Origin: Anaeramoeba flamelloides
Taxonomy: Eukaryota; Metamonada; Anaeramoebidae
DNA length: 64,000 bases
Reading direction: 5' to 3'
Assembly (NCBI GenBank): GCA_027625915.1
Contig: JANTQA010000075.1
Location: forward strand, 310,001 to 374,000
Of the stretch, positions 12,837-25,074 are shown piece by piece (positions within the stretch are counted from its first letter, which is position 1; each line of letters starts with the position of its first letter). A program made the translations under genes and the position numbers. The notes beneath the pieces were generated by a model. It was given only the letters and a program-made list of their open reading frames with translations. It searched no databases and was not told the origin of the DNA.

Positions 12837-15800
12837 ATGTCTTTTTTTGAAAAAAAACTCAAGAACAGAAAACAAAAATTTAAACAAAAAGCTTCTCCAA
12901 AGAACTCAAGATCTCGGAGAGCAGAGTACACCATCAAAATTTCAAAAAGCAAGCGAGAATTAAATTTGATGAAAAGAAGGAATATCACAATTACAAATAA
13001 TTCAAATAATTCCCAAAACGAAATCTACATCCCTCCTGTTTGTTTTTTAAATTTGACTCCTCTTCTTCTACTTTTTTTTTTTTTAATTTTTTTTGACCGA
13101 ATTTTTTGAAAAAACAAAAAAAGTTACTTTATCTTTTTTTTATTTTCCAATCCCCACACAATACTAAATTTTTTTTTCTTTCAATTTGTAATCAATAGCT
13201 CGAAGAATTACCAAAGCTTGTTAATGGAATCAAAAACTCAAAAGACATCGATAGAATTGAAGAATGTACGCAAATGATTCGAAGGATGTTAAGTATTGAA
13301 GGCGATCCACCAATTGACGAAATCATCAAAACAGATGTTATCCCATATTTTGTAGAATTTTTAAAAGACTCTAACAACATTTTTCTACAGGTAAATCTCT
13401 CTTTATTTCCTCAAAAATATCTCAACGAGTACCTTTTTGATTTTTTTTTCGATCTTTGTTTGATTTTCCAAATATTTTCCAAGAAACAAAAAAATTGGAA
13501 AGTTTTTTGTTTTCCAAAAAATATAAAAATACCGACAAGCCTTCTCAGTGATAAATAGTGAGCAATTGAATTACTGTTAATTGCAAAATAAAAAGAGCTA
13601 AATTTTCATTCAGCTTCACAAAAAAAATCACATCTCAAGAAATCAAAACAAACCACCAAAGACCCTAATTCTCAAAATGCAAATTAATAGTCTTATGCTT
13701 ATTTAAAAATTTGAAATGTGATATAATTAGCTCAAAAATCTTTTTTTGGAAAACTAGATGAAAATTAGTTTGCCTTTATTTTGCAATAAATTGTAATTTT
13801 TTTCTTCATAACAACTTTCATTTTTTCTCCTGATGGTTTGGTTACAATTCAGAACAATAGTCTTTCAATTTTGACAATTATTTTTTGAAGAGCAATTCTT
13901 GCTTATTCTCTCTTGCGAATTGTTTCATCAATTTCTGTGTTATTTGTTTGTTTTCTGTTTTTGGATTTTTGAAAATGATTTCAATTATAATGCCTTTCTA
14001 TCTCTTTATTTTAGGGAAAGTGAAATAAATAAACCAGATCATTTTCATTTACACAGCAGTACTATAAAATAAATGGTATTAACAAACATTGAATTACTTT
14101 TGTCGGAATGTCTTCCTATTGCCCCATTTTTAAAATTACTCGAAAAACTTTGTTTTTCTATTCATTTTTTTATAAAACCATTATCAAAAAGTTTTCAAAA
14201 AAGTAAACCTAAAAAGTTTAAAGAAATTAAACCAACACAAGTGTAAATAGGAATGTTGTTAAAAATATAGTTTTTACAATTTTAGAGATAAATAAAGAGA
14301 TCCATGCATTTATCCAAATTTTAGTAATACTGATAAATTCTAATAAATTTCAAACAATTTTTAGTTTAATTTCCATTTTTATAAATCTTTGAACTGTTTC
14401 TTATCAAACAGTCTCTTACGAAGAATATTTTGAAGAACAACTAATTTTATAGAGTTTCGTTCACACTTGACTTCAAAAATACTTTATTCAAAGCTGAGAA
14501 TAAAAATTTCAAAATGGAAAATAAAGTAAAAATTTCCAAACATAAATTGCAATTTATCAGTAGTAAACGAAATGCCAGTTTTGATTTTTGAGATCAAAGG
14601 GATTTTGAATATAAAATCGTTTGGGGAATGTCAATAATTTGTTTGAAAAAGGATTTTTTTTTTTAAAAAATAGAAAGATTAGTATTTTACCAAACAATTT
14701 TTTGATTAAAATTATTATTATTCTATTAAGATAACGAGATAAATTATATTTAATATTCCCAAAATTTGGATAAAATGTATTGAACTCTTTATTTATCTCT
14801 AAAACTGTAAAAACTCTATTTTTTACAACATTCATATTTACACTTGTGAATTACTTTTTGGAGAAGACGGTAAAAAAAAAAAAAGATCAAGAATTAACAA
14901 AAAGAAATAACAGGAACAACAAAAGCAGAAATCATGAAAACAAAAGTTCTACAATACCAGCCTTAATTAGTCATCCATTTTAACATTTTTTTTTTTTTTT
15001 TTTTGCTTCATTTGCCAAATGAACCTTAATAAACCAATACTCACTAAAGAAACCAAAATTCAAATAATTAAATTATATATCCAAAGGACTAAAGCAATGA
15101 ACAATTCTGGATAGAATATTTGAATTGAGGTTAATTCAAAATCTTCTCATCTAGAATTATAATACATTAAAATGATAAAATATATTGATGTCTAGCACAC
15201 CATCCTGAGCTTAAACAATATAAACTACATTCTAAAATTTTTAGAAATAGTTAAAATGGTTGATAGAATAACAATACTACACTTTTCATTCAATTTAGAA
15301 ATAATTTTGATTTTTGAAATATTTAATTTTTTGTCTTTTTCTATTTGTTGTTTTCATTTCTTTTTTTTCAGTTACGTAATCTGTTTCTTTAGATCTGGAA
15401 ATTTTTTTTCGATGATTGATAGAATGTTAGTGTTTAGTTTAAATTGAAAAATCAGATAAGACTAGTTAATGATATCTTATCATTTGATTCGATCAATAAT
15501 TGTTGGTGAAATTTTCAACAAATTTAATAAACACATTTTTTGTTCTGCTCATTTCATCATTTTGGACATATGAATTTTTATTTTTCATTTTATATATTTT
15601 TCTTTTATTTGAATAAAAAGCGTAATATCTAAAAAAATTAATTCTAAGGCAACCTCAATGTTATTTAATCTGAAATTTTGAAAAATATTGAAAATTATTG
15701 AGATTATTTTTTTACTCATTTTTGATTTTGGGTGTGTCCTAATTTTTGGAATGTGATTTATTTTACTTAAATGTGATTTAATATTAAATTAAGATGAAAC

Positions 15801-18800
15801 CAGATTTTGTTTTACATATTTTTGATTTTGGGTGTTTCCAATTTTTTGGAATTGGGTTTATATTCATCAAAAGATTTCAAAAAATAAACACTTTTTTTAA
15901 TACAAAACAAAGTATGACTAAATTCAATAAAAAGTGAACAATATGATAAGGATCCAAATGATTTTGAAACAATAAAATACTGTTATAATTTTTTCCTTCC
16001 AATTGGAAATTTTATCAAGATTAAAGCAGTTTTTGGAAAAAAAAGCTTTTTAGTATCAAAAAGAAAAAAATAACTACCATTTTGAGACGAAAAAAAATAT
16101 CAGAAAAAATTGAGATCAGAAACTCCAATATTTTTTTTATTAAGGTAATATCTTACAAATGAACAAATTGAATTATTATGTAGAAACAATTTATAATAAA
16201 TAACATTTTTTGATATTTAAGTTTAATAAAGATATTTAAGAATAATTTTGCCTTAATTTTTAGGAAATAGCTTTAATAATTGGTTTGAATATATATATAT
16301 ATATATATATATCACAGGTATGACGATTTTTTTGATTTCATGAAACGCGTTGGCGCACGCGTGAGCGACGCGTAAAATCCGTTTCTTTGATATATATATA
16401 TATCGATAGGGATGTTTTTGTTAAGGATAAAACCAGAAAACAATCCTCAAATTCCAATGGTTACAAATACGTACATATTAGATTTAAAATTACAAAAAAA
16501 AAAAAAAAAACTAATTTGAAACTTTATTAATCTTACATATCTCAAAATATTTAATTATTATCACCAAAAAAAATCCAATTAATAAAATATACAAATAAGT
16601 AAAATAACGGGAAAAAATCATTTATTCTATATAATTAATAGAGTTCGTGACCAAAAATGAAATTATCAATAAAAACTTGAATTAAAATTTATTTTGAGGT
16701 AATGAAATACATTTTAAAAATAAAATTTATGATCGATCACAAAAAAATATAAAGATTTAGACAAAAAAAATAATCAACTAAATAATAATGATTGTACCTA
16801 AAATGTACCAGTCACTCTAATTTAAATCTACTATACTTATGAAACGGAGTTGTTATTTTACCTTCTTGATTAATCAATTTCCACTTGTTATTTTAAAAGT
16901 AAATAAACAGTATAATAAAATATGCGAATTTATTAAAGAAAGAATATTCTAATAATTGAAAATATCTAAAAAAGTGAAAGGGTTTATTACTTAGTTTAAC
17001 CAAATTTGGAATTTGTTACCACGTTAACGTAAAGAATATTTTTTTTTAAAAAAAAGTATTAAGTAGAAATTTTGGATAAAAATTAGCAACAAAAGAGTTA
17101 TTTAAAAAGAATTTTTGTTACACATAAAAAATAAAAAATGAAATTATTTTTTAACATAACAGAATAAATAATACCTAAGGAACTAACTGTTAAGCAATAC
17201 GACTGGTGATGATGGATTAAGTAAAAAAAAAATTAGGTGTAAAATTGTTTTAAATAATCAAAAAAAAAAATTAATTCAATTGTCTTGCTCATAAGTTGAG
17301 GAGAATTAATGGGATGAAAAAAAATTACTGATCACATTTCCCATATTAGTAAATTTGAAAAAAAAATTTTTTTCAAGTTAATAATTTTAATATAATATTT
17401 TTTATGATCAATAAAAAATATTATTGGGAGGGATATAATCACAATACAAAAAATTTGGATGAAATGATCTAATTAGGAAGTGGTAAAGAAATTGAAATTT
17501 TGACCTAATTTTTTTTCACAAAATAGTATTTTTTTTGAATTAAAAATATAATCTTTTACTCTGTTTTTAAAGTGTTTACAATTATAAGAGTTTTGAATGG
17601 GAAATCTAATTTTATTTTTTTGGAGTTACAAAAATTAAAAATTAAACTTTTTTCATGGGGTTTTAATATAAAAATGCTCCCACCTAAAACCAAAATCATG
17701 AACACCCTTGTTTTCCTACACTTTAAAGCAATTACACCCTGTACGATATATAAAAGTTTTTTTTCGTTGTTTTGAAGTTTTTTCGTTTGTGTTTTTTCAT
17801 ATCCCAGAAACGAAAAGTATGATTTCAAAAAAATTCGAGAACTTTTTCAAAAAACAAAAAATGAAAACAATGAATGAAACGAAAAAACATATAAAAAATT
17901 AGAAAAAACGCGATTTTATAAGTCTTTCATTGTTTTAAAACGAAAAACCGTAATACCTGTGATATATATATATATATATATATATAATTATAATTACTTA
18001 AAGCACTTATTAAAGCAGAATTTTGAAATTTTTATATACATTTATTCCAACTCATTCAAAAAATCAAACCCACTTAAAAAATAAACTCATTTAAAAATTT
18101 GAAAAATTTTCAATAAATATTTTTCTAAATGTAAGAAAAAAAAGGATATTTTGTACTTTTTGAAACCATATATAAAGTAATAATTCGGAAATCAACTAAT
18201 AAATATTTACAACTTTCTTTTTATATTTATTTATATGTATAATTATTAAAATTAGTTTGAATCGGCTTGGATTCTTTCAAATATATGTACCGGATCTTCT
18301 GAACAAACCACATATGTTGTGAATTTAGATGTAATTCCAATTTTCCTTGAGCTTTTAGATTCTGAAAGTTTGGATGTAATTGAACAGGTTTGTATTCTAA
18401 TTTTTAAATTCTTATTTCCATTATCTTTTTCAACTTTTCTTTTTTTTTTTTTTTAAATAAAAAAAAAAAATAAATCTAAAAATTCTTGTATTAATTTATT
18501 ATTTTTATTATGATTATGATTTCTTTTATGATTATCTTTATTCTATTGTTAATTTAATTAGTCTATATGGGCATTAGGGAATATATGTAAGTATTTTTTA
18601 TTTTTAAATTTCTTTAGGAACATTTTTTTTTTGATATTAAATTTTTGATTTTATTGAATTTTTGTTTTGGATCAGTGAAATGCATTTACAGAAGGCCTAG
18701 ATTTAATCATAGATCAAACCAAAAAAAATAGATATCAGAATGTGTATATTAAAAACAAATCTTTTCTTTTTAAATCCGAAAAGGAAAGATCACCATACCA

Positions 18801-21800
18801 AATAAACTTGTTTAAATCAAGAATGAAAAAAAAAAAAAAAAAATTCCAAAGTCTATTTTCAAAAGATATTTCTTCTTTATCTACTTAATTTGGATGAGAA
18901 TAAACAAGTTGTTACCTTTGATTTCTCGTCACATTCCTAATTATTATTATTTACCAAAAATAGTTTTTATACATATTTGTTTTCAAAATTCTTTTTTCAA
19001 ATGATATTGCCATCAAAATAAGCAAAAACAAAGAATATTGTTTCAAAGATTAAAAGGAAAGGGATTGAAATCGTGAAATCAATAAATAACCACAAAAATT
19101 TCAACCCAGAGAAAAAGAAGTATGGTTTAAAAAATTAAAATGGAAAATTCATAATTATTTTGTTCTTTTTTATAATTTGCTTGAAAATAATCATTTTGAA
19201 ATCAAATCAAATCAAACAAAAAATTTTCATTTCTGAAAAAGAATTCAACTATAAACTTTGTTTCTGTCAAAGGTTCGAAAAAAATTTTTTTCAAACATCA
19301 ATTATTTTATATAATTGACCTTTGAAGAATAAATAATAAATAGGTAGAATAATAAACATCAGAGAATAGTTGATACTCATATGAAGCAAATCTAATCAAT
19401 CAATAGATTTTCTTTCAAAAAAATCCAAAAACCCAAATTATTAGATGCCACATTGAGAAAAACAACAAGGTTTATTTTGATCTTCAATTCAAGATCAAAT
19501 AAAATTCCAAAAGAAATCAAAATGATTTTTTCTAAATCATTTTCCCTTTTTCAATAATCTTAGAATAACCTGTTTTTACTTGGCGACTATCGATCTATCA
19601 ATAAAAAAAAAAAAAAATAATTAACAAAAAAAAATCTAGAAAAGCAAAAATGTGAAAAAAAGTGAAAAAATGATTTCTATTTTGAAATTTCCAAAATTAA
19701 TTTTTTTACTTCTAATATCCATTCAAACACTTTAAATACATGTAGTTCATACATTATAACTGGTTTCCTTTGACTAGACAATATTTGATAACAAAAAATA
19801 AACAAAATCTTTTTCTAAATTCAAATTTTCACAATTGTTAAAAATATTTGTTAATTAACTATTATTGATTATCATAGTTTACATTTTGATTCTTTTTGGA
19901 AAAAAATCTCAAACGATTATATTTTTGATTCTTTTGGAATCAAAAAATTCTTTTTTTTTATTTCAATGATCCTTTTCAACTTATTTCCCATTTAAATAGG
20001 ACTTTTTAATAGAATACACAATTCTCAAAATTTAATAATTAACAACACGTTTTATAAAAATTATTTGAAAAAATTTAATATTACAAAAAAAAAATAAATA
20101 TTTGTAATTTTGCTTCTCGAAATTTTAGTTATAATCATCTTTTTGCCAATTTTGATATTTTTGTGTTTCTTACTCATCATAAAAAATTTTTTTACTCAAA
20201 AATTTAATCAAAAGAATCTTTTTTTTTAATAAAAAGGATTGGTATCAAATAAAAAATTCTTTTTTTTATTATTTGGTATCAGTATAATACATTTTTTATT
20301 ATTTTTTGAAAAATAATTTTAAAAGGTACTTTAACAAGTGGAAAATGTGAATAAAACTTGATTCCATTGGAATCATTTTAATGTTATACTTTCAAATTTT
20401 AAATTTTTGTGATTCCAAAAATTCTATTTTATGAAATCATTTTGGAAAACTCTGTTGATTATATTTTAATCTTCTTTTATTTGAAAATTTGCAAAGATAT
20501 TTTTCGAATATGAATTTTTATTGATCTCCTATATTTTTTGTTAAATAAAGTTTCCAGGATTCAAAAAATTAATAAACGTCAATGAAAATTAAATTTTAAT
20601 TTCATGTGATACATTGCCGACACAATGACGATAAGTCCATTTTTTTAAAAAAAAAACAAAAAAGTAAAAATATTTCCAAAACATTCCTTATTGTAAATTT
20701 ATGATTTGTTTTGAGAATGATATTTTTTGAAATCACAATTTCTGAGAAATTAAAAAAAAAAATCAGATCTGAACTCTTTTCAACAAAACCCCAATTCAAA
20801 ATGTTTAACACACCAAAATTCAATTTTTGAAAAAAAAATCTTATTTAATCAATTACAGAAGAAATACCAAATTAGAACTATTCACTAATTGAAATGTTAA
20901 AAATTGTTTATAAATTACAATACTCACAAAAAAAAAAAATAAATAAATTATCGATACTAATTAAACAAGAGTGTGTTAAAAATTTTGGTGATATGCTAAC
21001 AAAAAAAAAATGCATTGATAAATTTATTGAAATTCTATTAAAATTATTGATCGATCAAATGATTAGATACCATTGACTAGTTTTATTTGGGTTCTTCTGT
21101 CTAGAAGAACCTCAACTTTAACTTAATATCAATCATTCCAAAAAATTTCTGATCGAACGAAAAAATGTTACTTAATTCAAAAAAGAAAATGAAAATAAAA
21201 AACTAAAAGAGGAAAAAATGATTTTCATATTTTTTTACAAAATAACAAAATTATTTCCAATTTGAATGAAATTGCATTATTTTGATTCTTTTTAATTGTT
21301 TTAAATGTGTGGAAAATTTTTGAATTTTAGTTTAGATCTTTAAAATCTAAATATTTTCTGCAAAAAATAACAAAACTGAAAAATTATTGACTCAGATAAA
21401 GATAGTAGCTTCTATCCCTTTCCTAAAGAATGGTTTACGTGTAAAATGTATCACAAATATTTTAATATAATTATCATTTTAAAAAAATCAGTATCTTTTA
21501 TTGCTTTCAAAAAAAGAAAAAACACACAAAATCTGAAGATAAAATTTCAATTTATTTTTCGAATTTTGTTTGGAATAATTTCTTTTCAATTTGTTTTCAA
21601 ATTAATTTAAAAAAAAAATCTTAACTTCAAATTTTTATTTTAATATCTTGAAAAAACAATAAACACTACGCTTTATAGCTGGCGACAAATTAGAATTTAG
21701 AGATAAAATTTTATCTTATCCAAAATCATTTAAGAAAATTCTTGATGTTTATCATAATAAAAACCTTAATCAATCAATTTTAAAAAATACCACATGGGCA

Positions 21801-24800
21801 GTTTCTAGCATGTGCCGAGGAATGCCATTCCCTGACTATGAAAAAGTAAGCTAAATTTATTTCCTAATATATAGTATTTTTTTCTTTTTTTAATTTATAA
21901 ATATTAATAATCTTTTCATGAATAATATCAAGAGAATAATAACTAAAAAATTTTTGCCATCTTATTTAAATCATTAATTTGAAAAACTAATCTTATTCAT
22001 CAATAAGAGATCAGAAGACATTTTTTTTTTTAAAATAAGAGGTCTTATTTTCTGACAATTTTCAAATTTTCTATAAAACATTATTAGGTAAAAATTTAAA
22101 ATATCGATATTAATTATGAACTATTAATTGGGGAAAAAAAAAATTCTAAACAGTATTAGTGTTTCACTAAATTTTCAAAAAAAACTCATGTTAGTATTTT
22201 GAGGTCTATTAAAAAAAAAACAAAATTATTATTGATCACATCTTTTTCAAAAACAAAAACATTTTCGAATTATCCAAAAAAGGAATTTTTTAATCAAAAA
22301 ATAAACAAAAAATTGATTTTTTATTCTTATGTTTATCAGAAAAATAAATTAAAAACAAAATTTTACAATTTATTCAAGAATCATTCTAATTTAGAAATCA
22401 TTGAAGATATCGATCATTTTTTATAGGATCGTGTCGTCAAGTGCTTAGGTTTTCCAGAATCCGAAAGAATTGAGTTAAATCAAAGATTTTACTCAATTCT
22501 TTTAAATTCTGGAAAAGCTAACGGCGATTTTTTTTTATTTTTGAAATAAAAAGAAAATTAAATAAATTTTCGATTTCTTTCTTAAATTAAAAAAAACCTA
22601 ACGACAACCCATCCTATGAAAAAAATCGAAAAATTTGGATTGAAAAATTTAATCAAAATAAACAAAATTAATAAACAATTAAAGAATAACAATACTGTCT
22701 TTGATATTATCCGAAATAAAGACTCATTATTTATCTTATCATTAATGATAATACAAATTATGGCTTTTTTTGAAATTTCTAAACAAAAATTTAGAAATTA
22801 GGGAAGAGTCATAGAGTGCCGTAGAGTACCTAGGTTTTCTTGAGGTTTTCTATTTATTTGTGAAGTGTTCTAGGTTTTTTTGACTTTTCTATTTATGTGG
22901 AAAACCAATAGATTTAGGTTAGGTTTTTTTGAGTTTTCTATTTATTTCAAAAAGTAAAAAAAACCTCGAACACTTCACAAATAAAATAGAAAACCTCAAA
23001 AAAACCTAGAACACTTCACAAATAAATAGAAAACTCAAAAAAACCTAACGAAAATCTATCAATTTTCCAAATAAATAGAAAACTCAAGAAAACCTAACTG
23101 CGCTTTTTTTTTTAATTTGAATTAATAAAAAATTTATGAAATTTTCCTTTTATTTCTCAAATTAAAAAAAAGTTAACGGTGGTTTTCCAGAATTCAAAAG
23201 AATGGAATAAAATCAAAGATTTTCCCCGATTCTTTTGAATTCTGGAAAACCTAACTACTATAAGAGTAAATTAATTTCCTCCCTTCAAAATAAAAAAAAA
23301 AAAAAAAAAATAGATTTTTTAGTTTAAAAAAATCCTACAAAAGGAACTTCTTTGAGAACATTCTAATTTTTATATTAAACTTTTTTTCTTTACTTTTCTT
23401 AATTGCTTTGTTTTCTCAAACTGTTTTTGTTATTTTTTATAATATTTATTGTTTAATAAATTATCATATACACTTAGGTAAAAAATGCATACAAATATTT
23501 TGGATATTTATGTAAAGAAACAACAACCGATCTCATTGTCGATGCTTGTTGGGGATTAAGTTACCTTTCAAGTGGGAACTCGGAACAAATTGATGATCTT
23601 ATTGCAACAGAATGTTTACCTCGTCTTGTAGAACTTTTAGGGTAATTTTTATTTGTTTTCAGTATTTTTTAGTTTAAATCCATCCTTTTGTATATATGCC
23701 TAAGGTATTTCTAAAAAAGTGATGACTTTTTTTATATATTTTAAATAATATTCTCTTTTTAAGTGTTTACATTTGTAAATTGATAATAAACTCCATTTCA
23801 AAATAATTGGCACTTTAAAAATCAAATTTTGAAAATAAATATTTTTATAAATTAAAGTTATTTATTCTAATAAAAAAATTATTATTTTAATATTCAGTTC
23901 TATACTTTAGAAATATTTGTTTTTCATCTAAAAATACAATAAAAAAAAGTAAAAAAAAAAAAAAAAAAAAAAAATAATTGGGCTATTTATTATGAAATTT
24001 AGTTTATCAAATTAATAGGATTATATTCAATTTTAATTTTTTCTGATTAAAATATTCTTTTTTTATAACTATATCTAAATATTATTATTATTATTATTTT
24101 GAAACAAATAAAAATAAAAAGCCATTCATCCCCCCGTGTACTAATACCTGCCATCCGAGCTGTCGGCAATGTTGTTACTGGTAATTATCAACAAACGCAA
24201 TCTGCATTAGAATGCGATTTACTTGAGCGATTGCAACCACTTTTTTCTCATAAAAGAGATCAAATTAAGAAAGAAGCATGTTGGGTATTATCAAATATTA
24301 CAGCAGGAACCACGGAACAGATAGAAAAAGTACTACAAAGTGGCTTTATCCCCATTATATATAATCTAATCGAAGAAACAAAAATTTATGTCATCCAAAA
24401 AGAAGCAATCTGGACTTTGAGTAATGCAGTTTGGGGTGGATCCATTCAAGTGGTAATAAATTTGGTTGAATCAGGAATTTGCAAATCATTTGTTCCCTGG
24501 TTACAAAGAAAAAAAGAAAATTCAATCTTAAAAATTTCTCTTGAATCATACGCCAAAATTTTATCTGTTGGCGAGAAAATTGCCGAAAATGAAGGCCTCC
24601 AAAATAATCTTTATGCCCAAAAATTGGAAAAATTAGGTGTTTTTGAATATATAGAAAATTTAGCAAACCATGAAAGTAACATTATTAAACAATTAGTAGA
24701 GTATATCCTCAAAAACTATTTTGATAAATTTCAAAACCAGGTAAATGAAAATGAAAATAATTCAACAAATCAAGACGAAAATGGTAATACAGATTATGAA

Positions 24801-24806
24801 TTTTAA
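12837..24806 (+). CDS. Importin subunit alpha (karyopherin alpha), seven exons
   Basis: Adaptor that binds classical nuclear localisation signals and, through its N-terminal IBB domain, importin beta. Proposed exons: 12837-13037, 13199-13390, 18256-18387, 18562-18586, 21679-21845, 23478-23641, 24122-24806; all junctions keep frame and give 521 residues, the usual family size. Residues 1-50 form the IBB (KLKNRKQKFKQK...ELNLMKRRNI). ARM repeats follow with the signal-binding Trp/Asn ladder: AWILSN (W136/N140), IWALGN (W178/N182), TWAVSS (W223, with Ser227 where Asn is usual), CWGLSY, then in exon 7 CWVLSN and IWTLSN. The C-terminus is acidic (NENENN...DYEF), as in the family. Exon 4 has only 25 nt. 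Introns are 161, 4865, 174, 3092, 1632 and 480 nt; the large ones carry transposon relics. An in-frame ATG at 12732 would add a tail; 12837 is preferred because the IBB starts directly after it. AATAAA lies near 24868. Confidence 0.95.
13581..13795. mobile_element. Palindromic MITE (family P), copy 1
   Basis: Inverted ends of about 45 bp: TTGCAAAATAAAAAGAGCTA at left and the complement of TTTATTTTGCAA at right, with inner parts resembling TTTTCATTCAGCTTTCC. Relatives: 34118-34340, 59185-59415 and 60500-60707. No coding capacity. Confidence 0.7.
14236..14848. mobile_element. TIR DNA element (613 bp) carrying repeat R1
   Basis: The first and last ~95 bp are inverted copies: ACACAAGTGTAAATA-GAATGTTGT at 14235 and its complement ending CACTTGTG at 14848. 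Inside is the R1 copy 14322-14565. A minus frame at 14557-14835 (92 residues) matches nothing I know and overlaps the TIR, so it is not called a gene. Confidence 0.7.
15220..15862 (-). mobile_element. Mariner-like element (family M), reversed copy
   Basis: Starts ATAAACTACATTCTAAAATT and carries the reversed family core (GATCAATAATTGTTGGTGAA near 15490). Two successive right ends are present, near 15730-15762 (GTGTCCTAATTTTTGGAAT) and near 15829-15862 (TTTTTTGGAATTGGGTTTAT), so it is either a copy with a partly duplicated end or two abutting elements. Confidence 0.6.
16311..17963. mobile_element. TIR element of 1.65 kb between (TA)n tracts
   Basis: Left end ATATATCACAGGTATGACGA near 16310 and the complement of the right end ATATATCACAGGTATTACGG near 17963 agree over about 25 bp; both lie against (TA)n tracts at 16290-16312 and 17963-17986. 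Inside the left end is the ACGCGT cluster. Two overlapping short frames near 17556-17902 have no recognisable product. Confidence 0.6.
16345..16373. other. ACGCGT triple cluster (GC island)
   Basis: ACGCGT occurs at 16345-16350, 16357-16362 and 16368-16373, in about 40 bp of high-GC sequence within otherwise very AT-rich DNA. It lies just inside the left end of the TIR element, where transposase-binding sites are often found. Confidence 0.7.
18587..21678 (+). other. Importin-alpha intron 4, 3.1 kb
   Basis: Donor gtaagt, acceptor tatag. Contains a relative of repeat R2 (about 19000-19160) and a mariner-like element (20786-21342). The remaining 2.3 kb holds nothing I recognise. Confidence 0.8.
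20786..21342 (+). mobile_element. Mariner-like element (family M, subfamily 2)
   Basis: Begins AAACCCCAATTCAAAATGTT and ends GTGTGGAAAATTTTTGAATT-TTAGTTT, inverted relatives of each other. The inside (ATTGATCGATCAAATGATTAGATACC) matches the reversed copy at 25648-26190. Some short frames are open but not conserved between copies. Confidence 0.65.
22426..22607. repeat. Tandem hairpin insert in the LINE zinc-knuckle codons
   Basis: Starts GATCGTGTCGTCAAGTGC and ends near CTAACGACAACC. The first hairpin pairs TTTTCCAGAATCCGAAAGAA at 22450 with TTCTTTTAAATTCTGGAAAA ending about 22517. A second, weaker stem of T-rich and A-rich arms fills 22528-22600. The host LINE reading resumes right after it. 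Confidence 0.8.
22829..23098. repeat. 270-bp compound palindrome
   Basis: Outer arms CCTAGGTTTTCTTGAGGTTT (22829) and the complement of CAAGAAAACCTAAC (to 23098) enclose further pairs built from the same words: TTCTATTTATTTGTGAAGTG against CACTTCACAAATAAATAGAA. The arm module occurs several times, so multiple alternative hairpins can form. Confidence 0.85.
23181..23251. repeat. Hairpin of the CCAGAATTC family
   Basis: GGTTTTCCAGAATTCAAAAG pairs with CTTTTGAATTCTGGAAAACC, a 20-bp perfect stem that extends with mismatches around a short loop. Related hairpins are at 22448-22519, 53922-53997 and 54556-54629. Confidence 0.85.
23785..24008. mobile_element. Short MITE with ATAAACT ends, copy 1
   Basis: About 224 bp in importin-alpha intron 6. 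Left end ATAAACTCCATTTCAAAATA and right end complement ATAAACTAAATTTCATAATA are inverted copies. Second copy at 33456-33660. The ends resemble those of family M, so it may be mobilised by the same transposase (inference). Confidence 0.65.
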
Positions 24807-25074
24807 GAATTTTTCCTCAAATTTATTTCAAATTTTTTTTTTTTAGATTTTTTTCTTTTTGGTATTCAATAAAAAAAATAAAATTTTTTCCTAATTTTTT
24901 TTTCAACAATTGAATTTTTATTGAATTGAAAATAATAATAATAATAGTTCAATTTAATTAGAAAATAGAAATAATTCTTTTCCATTAGTGTGATGTAAAC
25001 TAAAAATCAAAATTTTCCACACGAGTAAAAACAGTTAAAAAGGATCAAAATAATGCAATTTCATTCAAATTTGA

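Larger units (their letters stand above)
13391..18255 (+). other. Importin-alpha intron 2, 4.9 kb, filled with mobile elements
   Basis: Donor gtaaat, acceptor attag. Holds a palindromic MITE (13581-13795), a 613-bp TIR element (14236-14848), a mariner-like element (15220-15862) and a 1.65-kb TIR element with a GC island (16311-17963). The rest is AT-rich filler. Confidence 0.85.
22150..23310 (+). mobile_element. LINE (non-LTR retrotransposon) relic, subfamily A, with hairpin insertions
   Basis: Only the 3' part is present. The segment LEIIEDIDHFL (ending 22425) and, after a 182-bp insert, PSYEKNRKIWIEKF (from 22608) match the C-terminal zinc-knuckle region of the uninterrupted copy at 36286-36818 (EDLDHFLWNCPPYQNNRKIWI). 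Both Cys of the CxxC pair are replaced (FYNLF), so the copy is dead. The 3' part carries further hairpins (22829-23098, 23181-23251) and ends in poly-A near 23289-23309. I found no clear target duplication. Confidence 0.75.
21846..23477 (+). other. Importin-alpha intron 5, 1.6 kb, holding a LINE relic and hairpin arrays
   Basis: Donor gtaagc, acceptor cttag. Most of it is the LINE relic at about 22150-23310 with its hairpins, so the LINE lies in the sense direction inside the host intron. Confidence 0.85.
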
